A stretch of DNA of 6,266 nt from an uncultured Armatimonadota bacterium (GCA_946478935.1 CAMLEL010000152.1:1-6266); one strand, 5' to 3'; shown: positions 1-6,233, counted from the stretch's first letter. The notes: generated by a model from the letters alone, not told the origin. Program-made: numbers and translations.

Positions 1-1175
1 GTCCGATGTCCGATTTCGTCAGTGTCGTGTGCGGCAAGTGCAAGGTTGCTCAACCAGTCTAATGACAAAACTGCATCATCCATCGGGGGTCTATTTGGAT
101 GAAATGAAGAATTGCTCAACCACCAATACTTCTGTAGTTCCCAAAACCGAGGTGGCTTAATCAATAACCAACCGAATGATTCCTTAACGAAACCAAGGTT
201 ACGGCAATCAAATCGATCTTTCGGTTTTAATGGTGATGCTTCCACAATCACATAGCGGCCCGTGACCGAAGCAAGGTGCTCGGCTGCCGGTCCCTGGCCC
301 GTACCCGTCACCTTCCAGACATGTTTTTGAGGCAAATAGTATGAGGCGGCGTTGGGAGTCCAACCCTTCATGGACAACCCCAACCGTGTCTCTCCGTCCA
401 AGTCGCGGCTCATGGGCAAGACGTTTATCGCATTTCCCGTCGCATTCGGATTGCTGCGTCTTGGGTACTTGACAGGTGTCGCCATGATTCTGCCGTGATC
501 CGCATCAAACTCGACGATGAGAAACCCCTGCGAAGAATCCTTTAGGTACAGATAGTCTGCTGAACTGCCTGGCAACGCAATCAAGTCCGGAATGTTTGGC
601 ACCGCTGCGACGACTGCGTGACCGTCCAGAAGGTCTCTTTGTTGCATCTGATTTAAGTTGGCCAGAGCCCAGAGTGCATCGTCTCGATACGTGGCCAGAA
701 GGTGCCGAAAGCCGTATTCCTTTCGGGTCAACTCACCGATCGGCAATGGCGATTCCAGTCTAGCAGTCCAGGTGGGATCAGTTAGCCGTCTCTGTTCAAT
801 CCTGTGTGGAGGGTTGCGTCTCAAGTGCTCGATTACTCGATTCAGAACTTCCCCCGTTGCTTCTTCAACCTCGGCATCATGAGTGCGTATCAAGTCCTCG
901 TAATGCTCGTCAGCGGCAAACCGCTACCCGGAATTCGTCCGCACCAAGTTCAGGCCCAGTGTAACGGCCACTTTTTCGGCAATGGCTAGTGGCGACGCCT
1001 GTTTAACAAAGATATGGGCACGACGAGTAGCGATGTTACGATCACATGCAAAGTGTTGCTGCGGACTCGAAAGAATGCGGCTCAGTTGTCCAATTTGGAC
1101 GTTTTGTTGCCAAACAGCGATGGTTTCACGGGGTGCGACGGCAGGCACAAGAGCTAGAAGGATCGCAATACACAT
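1..1175 (-). pseudogene. Exported STN/secretin-N-like domain protein, interrupted by in-frame TAG, 3' end off the window
   Basis: Read leftward from ATG 1173-1175, the frame encodes 83 residues, meets TAG at 924-926, then stays open for 307 codons to base 1 with no other stop. The N-terminus (MCIAILLALVPAVAPRE) looks like a signal peptide without basic residues. Residues about 25-86 follow the pattern of the short STN/secretin-N-like domains common in Armatimonadota and Planctomycetes exported proteins: LSRILSS, then CDRNIATRRAHIFVKQASPL, then LGLNLVRTNSG, the stop, and RF. In that pattern an aromatic residue usually sits where the stop is (G-Y-R-F/L), so one base change from TAT or TAC explains it. 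The long downstream part (for example the GWLLIKPPRFWELQKYWW segment near bases 120-170) matches no family I know. No ATG or GTG follows the stop closely, so a separate second gene is unlikely. An upstream GTG at 1272-1274 is in frame but would overlap the transporter start, so I prefer 1175. Alternatives are a sequencing error, or an 83-residue product that functions alone. Confidence 0.75.
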
Positions 1176-1188
1176 CTTTCCACGACTT

Positions 1189-1216
1189 ACTTTAGCACTG
1201 CTGATGCGAGACGCAA
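1189..1216 (-). promoter_or_regulatory. Weak sigma-70-like promoter candidate for the leftward gene
   Basis: On the minus strand TTGCGT (1211-1216) and TAAAGT (1189-1194) are separated by 16 bases. Each matches the consensus only in part. Transcription would begin near 1182, about 7 bases before the ATG at 1175, so this mRNA too would have almost no leader. The match is weak and could be chance. Confidence 0.25.
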
Positions 1217-1230
1217 GATGGAAAAGGCGA

Positions 1231-1259
1231 TTGCAGAAGGCTGCCAGGCTTGCTAGAAT
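1231..1259 (+). promoter_or_regulatory. Sigma-70-like promoter of the MHS transporter, predicting a near-leaderless mRNA
   Basis: TTGCAG (1231-1236) and TAGAAT (1254-1259, five of six consensus bases) are separated by an ideal 17 bases. The expected transcription start is about 1266, only 2 bases before the ATG at 1268. No Shine-Dalgarno sequence lies upstream of this ATG, which agrees with leaderless initiation. Confidence 0.5.
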
Positions 1260-1267
1260 AACGCCCA

Positions 1268-2785
1268 ATGGCACAGGTCCAACCCGCCGAGCGAAGCATC
1301 TGGAAAGTCATCTTCGCTTCCAGCGCCGGCACCCTAATCGAGTGGTACGACTTTTACATCTTTGGCAGCCTCGCCACAATCATCGCCACGCAGTTTTTCC
1401 CCAAGGAAAACCCCACCGCCAACCTGCTTGCAACCTTGGCGCTGTTTGCCACAGGCTTCATTGTCCGCCCATTTGGAGCCCTGGTTTTCGGCCGCATGGG
1501 AGACTTGATTGGCAGGAAGTACACCTTCTTGCTGACTCTGATGATGATGGGCTTGTCGACCGTCGGGATTGGGCTCATTCCCGGGTACGAGACGATCGGT
1601 GTTTTGGCGCCCATTCTGGTGCTCCTACTCCGTCTCTTCCAGGGTCTGGCTCTGGGCGGCGAGTATGGCGGCGCAGCCACCTACGTGGCAGAACACGCTC
1701 CTGAGGGTCGTCGGGGGTTCTACACGAGCTTCATTCAAACGACAGCGACGTTGGGCCTTTTCGTGTCTCTTTTGGTGATCTTGCTCACGCGCACCACGAT
1801 GGGTGAGGCAGCATTTACTCAATGGGGTTGGCGCATTCCGTTCCTCGCAAGTGCCCTGCTCGTGATCATCAGCTATGTCATTCGGCGAAAGATGGACGAG
1901 TCGCCTTTGTTCAAGCAGATTAAGTCGGAGGGCAAGATCAGTGCGAACCCGCTTCGCGAAAGCTTTGCTAATCCTGTAAACCGTCGGTTAGTTTTGATCG
2001 CGTTGTTCGGCGCAACGGCTGGTCAAGGCGTGGTTTGGTACACCGGCCAATTCTATGCGCTCTACTATCTTCAGACCGTCATGAATGTGCAGGCTGCCGT
2101 TGCCAGCAAGATCGTTGCTTGGGCGCTCCTATTCGGCACTCCATTCTTCATTGTATTTGGCGCTTTGAGCGACCGGATCGGTCGAAAATCTTTGATGATG
2201 GCCGCCTGCCTTTTGGGCGCAATCTCCTACGTCCCGATTTATTCGGCCATGTTGAAGTCCGTTCCAACCCCCGAACTCACTTCGTCCGCAAAGCTCAGCG
2301 CAGAGAATAGTCGAGACCCGGTCACCGGACAACAGATCTCTATTCAGACGGCAACTTGGGAAGTTGATGGCGCCAAGATTACGCAGAAGACAAAGTGGGC
2401 AGCGGATCCGGTAACAAAGAGTCTCGTCGCGACCGAGAAGCCGAAAACCGAAATCGTTCCTCCGGCATCTACATACTGGCTCTTGGTCGGGCTCGTGTTC
2501 ATCCAAGTTCTGTTGGTCACAATGGTCTACGGGCCGATCGCCGCATTCCTGGTCGAGCTGTTCCCGACGCGGATTCGGTACACGTCTATGTCCTTGCCGT
2601 ATCACATTGGCAATGGCGTCTTCGGTGGTTTGGTACCGTTTATCGGCACGGCATTAGTGGCCAAAACGGGAAACAGTTTTGCTGGCCTCTGGTACCCGAT
2701 CGCCATCGCATCGCTCACCTTCGTGATTGGATCTTTGATGATCAAGGAGCACCGAACAACGAGTGGATTCGCGGAGGATGCCTAG
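1268..2785 (+). CDS. MFS transporter, metabolite:H+ symporter (MHS) family
   Basis: This 505-residue inner-membrane protein is a secondary transporter, probably a proton symporter for a small metabolite. Family hallmarks are IEWYDFYIFGSLA in TM1 (residues 24-36), motif A GRMGDLIGRK in the TM2-TM3 loop (75-84), RLFQGLALGGEYGGAA in TM4 (122-137), and a second motif-A copy, GALSDRIGRK (298-307), between TM8 and TM9. Twelve hydrophobic segments can be counted. Family members include ProP (osmolytes), KgtP (2-oxoglutarate) and ShiA (shikimate); the sequence does not say which substrate applies. A hydrophilic stretch at residues about 331-400 separates TM9 from TM10, where related transporters have a short loop; topology puts it outside the cytoplasm. 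The ATG at 1268 is chosen because the protein then begins just before TM1 and lies at the right distance from a promoter; no Shine-Dalgarno is visible. The stop is TAG. It is divergent from the broken gene on its left and convergent with the glycosidase on its right. Confidence 0.93.
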   Translation: MAQVQPAERSIWKVIFASSAGTLIEWYDFYIFGSLATIIATQFFPKENPTANLLATLALFATGFIVRPFGALVFGRMGDLIGRKYTFLLTLMMMGLSTVGIGLIPGYETIGVLAPILVLLLRLFQGLALGGEYGGAATYVAEHAPEGRRGFYTSFIQTTATLGLFVSLLVILLTRTTMGEAAFTQWGWRIPFLASALLVIISYVIRRKMDESPLFKQIKSEGKISANPLRESFANPVNRRLVLIALFGATAGQGVVWYTGQFYALYYLQTVMNVQAAVASKIVAWALLFGTPFFIVFGALSDRIGRKSLMMAACLLGAISYVPIYSAMLKSVPTPELTSSAKLSAENSRDPVTGQQISIQTATWEVDGAKITQKTKWAADPVTKSLVATEKPKTEIVPPASTYWLLVGLVFIQVLLVTMVYGPIAAFLVELFPTRIRYTSMSLPYHIGNGVFGGLVPFIGTALVAKTGNSFAGLWYPIAIASLTFVIGSLMIKEHRTTSGFAEDA

Positions 2786-2787
2786 GA

Positions 2788-4023
2788 TTACCGGACGGCG
2801 AACGGCATATTTGCGGTGGCCGCATTGCCTTTCCCATCGAGAACATAAACATAGATCCGATAGGCCCCTGCATCGCGAGGAACCTTGAACTTGACGGAAG
2901 GTGTGGCCACATCCGTCAACAGGCCGCTCACAACGCCTGGTTTGACTTCGCCTTGACCCGCATACCCTTTGTTGATCGCCTCTTTGCGAACCTCCCACCG
3001 AATCGTTAGGCGGTCCGAGTCAGCATCGTTCGCCTTTACGATAGCGGAGGCGATCGTTCCGGCTTCGACTTCCCTTTGAGCCTCGCTGAAATCGAATGCA
3101 GAAATGCGTGGGGCAGCATTGGCGCGGTCTTTGCCTGACCACAGTCGAGCCATCACGTCGACAGCCTCCGTGCGCTCACCACTCGGCAGGAACATGCCAA
3201 ACCAAGTTGGGGTCTCTTCCTGCTTGTCCCCCCACAGGAATGCGTACGAGCCCAGGCACCACCCAGATTGGTCCAGGATCGATCGCTGGTAATTGGTTCG
3301 GTAGATCGTGGCCTTCTCGGTGCTGGTCGGCTCCAGAGCGGCTCCCCATTTTGTTTTGGGTCGTTCCCAGGGGCCGACCGGTCCAAATTCAGTTACCACA
3401 TACGGCTTATCCCAACCCGCTTCTTTAAGGCGTTTCGGCAAGGTCGACAGACCCCCGTAGGAGTTGATTCCGAGCACGTCGACGTTTGGCGCCCAACGCT
3501 TGATGTTGGCAATCTTCGTCGGGTTGATATCGGCCACGACGGTCATAACCGGATGATTGGGGTCCAGGTCCTTGCAAAGTTTGGCAAGGTCGTCGATCGC
3601 TTTCCAGGTGGCTTCCCGGTCATTCTGATCGACTTCCATTTCATTGCCCAGACCCCACATAAGGAGCGCCGGGTGGGCGCGATGTCGCTGCACATCGCGC
3701 CTCACCCGCTCGTACTGCTCTTTGACTTTGCTGGGATCATCGTAGTTGAAGTAGCTACGGTGTCCCAGCCAAATACCGACCGTCAAGGTCAGTCCCCGTT
3801 TTTGACACTCGTCCAGCTCATTTCCGGCGTTTTCTGTGCCCCAGGTGCGCATAGAGTTTCCGCCAGCGTGGACAAGCTCGTCCATGTGCTCGGTCCCTCC
3901 CACCCCCTTGATGAAGTAGGGCTTGCCGCTGACGTTCAAACGCCATTGGTCTCCGACCTTTTCGATTTCGGTTTTGGACGGATTCATAAAGGTCAGAGCA
4001 ATGACAGCTGCCAGTAGCACCAT
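2788..4023 (-). CDS. Exported clan GH-A glycoside hydrolase (GH2-type TIM barrel) with C-terminal Ig-like domain
   Basis: This 411-residue protein is a likely retaining glycosidase. Residues about 20-300 form a GH2-C-like TIM barrel. NSMRTWG (56-62) and GLTLTVGIWLGH (77-88) are barrel strands. HPALLMWGLGNE (117-128) carries the acid/base candidate E128 and its preceding Asn127. YVVTEFGP (208-215) carries the nucleophile candidate E212. The LGSYAFLWGDKQEETPTWFG segment (257-276) is typical of stand-alone 'GH2 TIM barrel' proteins. Residues about 305-411 look like an Ig/cadherin-type beta domain ending in the usual YVYVLDGKGNAATANMPFAV. The N-terminal sugar-binding and Ig domains of classical GH2 enzymes are absent. 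The first 16 residues are hydrophobic (MVLLAAVIALTF), a short signal peptide or anchor without basic residues, so export is likely but not certain. AGCAGG (4029-4034) lies 5 bases before the ATG. The gene starts 9 bases after the lipoprotein stop, in the same frame, and is the last gene of the leftward operon. Substrate and exact family are unknown. Confidence 0.88.
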   Translation of the reverse strand: MVLLAAVIALTFMNPSKTEIEKVGDQWRLNVSGKPYFIKGVGGTEHMDELVHAGGNSMRTWGTENAGNELDECQKRGLTLTVGIWLGHRSYFNYDDPSKVKEQYERVRRDVQRHRAHPALLMWGLGNEMEVDQNDREATWKAIDDLAKLCKDLDPNHPVMTVVADINPTKIANIKRWAPNVDVLGINSYGGLSTLPKRLKEAGWDKPYVVTEFGPVGPWERPKTKWGAALEPTSTEKATIYRTNYQRSILDQSGWCLGSYAFLWGDKQEETPTWFGMFLPSGERTEAVDVMARLWSGKDRANAAPRISAFDFSEAQREVEAGTIASAIVKANDADSDRLTIRWEVRKEAINKGYAGQGEVKPGVVSGLLTDVATPSVKFKVPRDAGAYRIYVYVLDGKGNAATANMPFAVR

Positions 4024-4032
4024 ACGAGCCTG

Positions 4033-4245
4033 CTACTTCTTGCCAAGGACTGCATCCTTTGCAACCTGGGGCATGCCCGGATTACTCTGGATGGCGCTCT
4101 GCATGTTTTGAGGAGGTTCACCAGGTGTTGGCGACTTTGTCGTACCGGGTTGGACCTGCACCGTCTCCACAGGAGTTTCGCCAGTGTCGCACCCAATCGC
4201 CAAAGCTGCTCCGACGAGGACAATGAGATTTCTGAAGTTCTTCAT
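4033..4245 (-). CDS. Small predicted lipoprotein, 70 residues
   Basis: The N-terminus has a basic n-region (MKNFR), a hydrophobic core (LIVLVGAALAI) and a lipobox-like LAIGC with Cys19 as the expected lipidated residue. The -3 position is Ala rather than the usual Leu, which is tolerated. The mature part would be about 52 residues: a Pro/Thr/Gly/Glu-rich linker (20-46) and a short tail containing SAIQSNPGMPQVAKDAVLG. That tail has the flavour of small armatimonad proteins with 'NP.(M/I)P..AK.A' segments; this is an impression, not a search result. No function is assigned. The ATG at 4243-4245 has no visible Shine-Dalgarno sequence and sits 10 bases after an 11-bp hairpin. The TAG stop is 9 bases upstream of the glycosidase ATG. 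It could be a surface or periplasmic partner of the neighbouring prepilin or enzyme. Confidence 0.78.
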   Translation of the reverse strand: MKNFRNLIVLVGAALAIGCDTGETPVETVQVQPGTTKSPTPGEPPQNMQSAIQSNPGMPQVAKDAVLGKK

Positions 4246-4255
4246 GGGTTTATGC

Positions 4256-4282
4256 CGCCGGTCCGGAAGTGCCGGACCGGCG
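4256..4282 (-). promoter_or_regulatory. Perfect 11-bp intercistronic hairpin between prepilin and lipoprotein genes
   Basis: CGCCGGTCCGG (4256-4266) pairs perfectly with CCGGACCGGCG (4272-4282) around the 5-base loop AAGTG. It lies 7 bases past the prepilin stop and 10 bases before the lipoprotein ATG. On the minus strand no T-run follows (GCATAAACCC), so it is not a standard intrinsic terminator. It could be an mRNA-stabilising or processing element, a partial terminator, or a translational block on the lipoprotein gene, because it occupies the space where a ribosome site would be. Confidence 0.7.
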
Positions 4283-4289
4283 ATTCGAG

Positions 4290-5150
4290 TTACTTATATT
4301 CCGGCCAGGCGTTCGCCACGTAGCTCTGCCGATCAGCCTGAGTGTAGGGTGCATTTGTGAATGGATTGATTCCCAGCTTTGAGGACCAGTCATCACGGTT
4401 AGGGTTGCTGGCATCGAGAGTTGCCAGCGGTGACTTGGCCTTTGCGTGGCCATCTGCCCAGACAAATGATGTTTGCTTACCAACTGCGTGGATCGGACCA
4501 TTACCGCCTGCTGGGCAGGTTGGAGCCGAACCGCCAATGGGTGTGATGCACCAGCCGGGCTTGCCCTCAATCTGGCTGAGGAATGTGGGCTTGAGATCGT
4601 TCCATTGCGACCGATTGGGAATCATGACGATTGTTGAGGCGACGTCTTCAAGCACATCCAAACTGCTGAGTCCGACAGGTGTCCATTGGCCAGCACACTG
4701 TCCATTGGCAAAGCCAATGACGACATTGTTCACGGCGAAGTTGGTTGGCATTCGCTCGTCGGTTTCGGCGATGCCGTTGTCATTCTTGTCCCACCAGTCC
4801 ACGTGGAACGACTTGCCTTCGAATGGGTTTGTGATGTCGCTGAGAAGCCCCTGATTCTTCATATAGGGCTGCAGAGCGTGTCGCCATCCATAGTACGCGC
4901 TGGCATTCCCAGGCCAGCTGGCACAGTCGGATGGGAAACCGAAGAATTCCTTGATCAGGGCATCGTCGTAGTCGCCCATGTAGATGAAATTGGCCGTTGC
5001 GACCTGTTTGGCGTTGCTGAGCGCCGTTGTGCGTTTGGCGGCCAATTTGGCCTGAGCGAACACCGGGAACAGGATCGCCGCCAGGATGGCAATGATGGCG
5101 ATTACGACAAGTAGTTCAATTAATGTAAAGGCATGCTTTTTTGGGAGCAT
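4290..5150 (-). CDS. Prepilin-like protein with type IV pilin/pseudopilin N-terminus and H-X-DG-type C-terminus
   Basis: The 286-residue product starts MLPKKHAFTLIELLVVIAII. It has a basic leader, a prepilin-peptidase site after Ala7 (usually Gly), Phe8 and the conserved Glu12, followed by a hydrophobic helix to about residue 31 and AQAK. The segment ALSNAKQVATANFIYMGDYDD (43-63) matches the 'LSN.KQ....Y..DYD' block of DUF1559-like prepilins. HAVGKQTSFVWADGH (221-235) is a variant of their H-X9-DG motif with two extra residues. An EF-hand-like loop, DKNDNGIAETDE, occupies residues 121-132. Four cysteines (76, 152, 201, 212) could form disulfides outside the inner membrane. Such proteins are very numerous in Armatimonadota, Planctomycetes and Lentisphaerae; roles of individual copies are mostly unknown. 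A longer reading from 5240 would put 30 residues before the leader and overlap the regulator. The ATG at 5148-5150 is fixed by a strong AAGGAGG 9 bases upstream and by the leader. It is probably translationally coupled to the regulator gene. Confidence 0.92.
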   Translation of the reverse strand: MLPKKHAFTLIELLVVIAIIAILAAILFPVFAQAKLAAKRTTALSNAKQVATANFIYMGDYDDALIKEFFGFPSDCASWPGNASAYYGWRHALQPYMKNQGLLSDITNPFEGKSFHVDWWDKNDNGIAETDERMPTNFAVNNVVIGFANGQCAGQWTPVGLSSLDVLEDVASTIVMIPNRSQWNDLKPTFLSQIEGKPGWCITPIGGSAPTCPAGGNGPIHAVGKQTSFVWADGHAKAKSPLATLDASNPNRDDWSSKLGINPFTNAPYTQADRQSYVANAWPEYK

Positions 5151-5151
5151 C

Positions 5152-6174
5152 TCAAATGTCCTCCTTCGGACGAGTCGTCGAATCTCTAACGATGAGTTCA
5201 GTTGGCAAAATTTGGGAGGTGACGGCGCCTTCGCCGTCAATCAATCGAATCAGTGACTGCGTTGCTTGGGACGCCAATTCTTGAACAGGTTGGCGAACCG
5301 TCGTCAATGCTGGGAAACAGACCGCCGACATGGGCACGTTATCAAATCCCACCAGGCTCATATCTTCTGGCACCTGAAGGCCAGCTTCTTTGCAAGCGCG
5401 GATCGCTCCGACGGCGATTTCGTCGTTGGCGCAAAAGACTGCGGTGGGACGCTCTGCGTTATCGAGAATTTTGCGCATCCCGGCGTGACCACCTTCGTTG
5501 GTGAAGTCTCCGAATGCCATCCATCTTTCTTGCACCGCGACGCCTCGAGACGAAAGAAAACTACGGTAGGCGTCCTGACGAACGATGCCATCCTCCATAT
5601 GGAGGCGACCATAAAGATGACCGATCTTTCGGTGGCCCAAATCCCACAGGTGAGACATCGCGGCATGCACACCGGATACGTTGTCAACTCGATAATGAGC
5701 GGAAGATGGATTGGCCTCACCCGCGATCACCACGTGCGGGACTTCGTGCTGAGCGATGATATCCAGGACCGGAGCGTGGGTGGGCGGCGCCAGAAATATT
5801 AAGCCGTCCACCCGACCATCGAGAAGCACATCAACCATTTCCCGGGTTTGTTGCTGATCGTAGCGAGTAAAGAACAAGACGTCGTAGTGCAGCGCCTCCG
5901 CCGTGTTAACGATGCCGTTCAGCGAATTTTGGAGGTAGGGGCTGAGGACGATGTCGCTACTCGCCTCGCTTGGAACGATGCCGATCGTGTGGCTCCGTCG
6001 CGTCACCAGGTTGCGGGCCACGCGATTGGGCCGGTACTGCAGTTCTTGAGCAGCCTGAAGAACTCGCCGCTTGACATCCTCTGGTACGGGTCGCGGTCCA
6101 TCATTCAGCGCGTAGCTCACGGTGCTCACCGAAATATTCAGCTTCTTCGCGATGTCCTTGATCGTTGCTGCCAT
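5152..6174 (-). CDS. LacI/GalR-family transcriptional regulator
   Basis: This 340-residue protein has the usual family length. The DNA-binding domain spans residues 1-60: TIKDIAKKLNISVSTVSYAL (4-23) is the helix-turn-helix, and YRPNRVARNL (47-56) is the hinge helix that pries open the central CG of LacI-type operators. Residues about 62-330 form the two-lobed periplasmic-binding-protein-like effector domain, starting SHTIGIVPS. It includes VDGLIFLAP (122-130), GHRKIGHLYG (180-189), PTAVFCANDEIAVGAIRA (243-260) and VPEDMSLVGFDNVPMS (268-283). The effector is probably a sugar or sugar derivative, not identifiable here. The gene heads a leftward operon with the prepilin, lipoprotein and glycosidase genes, which suggests local and autogenous control. 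ATG 6172-6174 is preceded by AAGGG at 4 bases and by AGGAG at 14 bases; the closer one is the likelier ribosome site. An operator-like palindrome and a promoter lie just upstream. Confidence 0.96.
   Translation of the reverse strand: MAATIKDIAKKLNISVSTVSYALNDGPRPVPEDVKRRVLQAAQELQYRPNRVARNLVTRRSHTIGIVPSEASSDIVLSPYLQNSLNGIVNTAEALHYDVLFFTRYDQQQTREMVDVLLDGRVDGLIFLAPPTHAPVLDIIAQHEVPHVVIAGEANPSSAHYRVDNVSGVHAAMSHLWDLGHRKIGHLYGRLHMEDGIVRQDAYRSFLSSRGVAVQERWMAFGDFTNEGGHAGMRKILDNAERPTAVFCANDEIAVGAIRACKEAGLQVPEDMSLVGFDNVPMSAVCFPALTTVRQPVQELASQATQSLIRLIDGEGAVTSQILPTELIVRDSTTRPKEDI
5160..5166 (-). promoter_or_regulatory. Ribosome binding site of the prepilin gene, inside the regulator's last codons
   Basis: AAGGAGG on the minus strand is the strongest Shine-Dalgarno in the window, 9 bases before ATG 5148-5150. 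The same bases encode the Lys-Glu near the end of the LacI-type protein, whose TGA (5152-5154) is one base before that ATG. It decides the prepilin start and points to coupled translation. Confidence 0.85.
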
Positions 6175-6192
6175 CTGGCCCTTGGTAACTCC

Positions 6193-6232
6193 TGAGAATC
6201 GTTTCGCGAAACGTTTCGCGAAACGTTTCTCA
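6193..6232. promoter_or_regulatory. Multi-site LacI-type operator: 40-bp palindrome made of 12-bp tandem repeats
   Basis: The stretch is a 40-bp palindrome with one mismatched pair (6199/6226) centred between 6212 and 6213. It consists of 2.5 tandem copies of CGTTTCGCGAAA (6200-6211, 6212-6223, 6224-6229). Two exact GAAACGTTTC boxes (6208-6217, 6220-6229) and one with a single mismatch (6196-6205) lie exactly 12 bp apart, each with the central CG expected of LacI-family sites (compare PurR, AAACGTTT). It overlaps the expected transcription start of the regulator gene, so bound repressor would block initiation. Binding by the adjacent regulator is inferred. Confidence 0.85.
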
Positions 6233-6233
6233 C

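Noticed and set aside
1176..1274. Upstream GTG start (1272-1274) for the STN-like gene
   Set aside because: It overlaps the divergent transporter's start and would place a non-signal extension before the hydrophobic signal segment.
982..1704. Plus-strand open frame of 240 codons across the divergent intergenic region and the transporter 5' end
   Set aside because: It overlaps the transporter in another frame, is Arg/His-rich with no recognisable domain or signal, and runs antisense to the STN-like gene. It is a shadow of both.
2812..2824. Small hairpin TGCGG-TGG-CCGCA as terminator of the transporter
   Set aside because: The stem is 5 bp with a 3-base loop, lies within the glycosidase coding sequence, and the following bases (TTGCCTTT) are not a proper T-run.
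3268..4017. Plus-strand open frame of 249 codons opposite the glycosidase
   Set aside because: It is the complement of a gene with clear catalytic motifs. The translation has no domain, start context or membrane signature of its own.
924..4035. Genome-wide reassignment of TAG to an amino acid
   Set aside because: TAG ends the transporter at the expected C-terminus; reading through it would only add about 20 residues overlapping the glycosidase. TAG between lipoprotein and glycosidase also fits a normal stop. A single-gene lesion is simpler.
4256..4282. Hairpin as a standard Rho-independent terminator
   Set aside because: There is no T-run after the stem on the minus strand, and two genes of the same apparent operon follow closely.
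5151..5240. Longer prepilin start at 5240, adding 30 residues
   Set aside because: It would bury the prepilin leader internally and overlap the regulator gene, while a strong Shine-Dalgarno and the conserved leader support the ATG at 5150.
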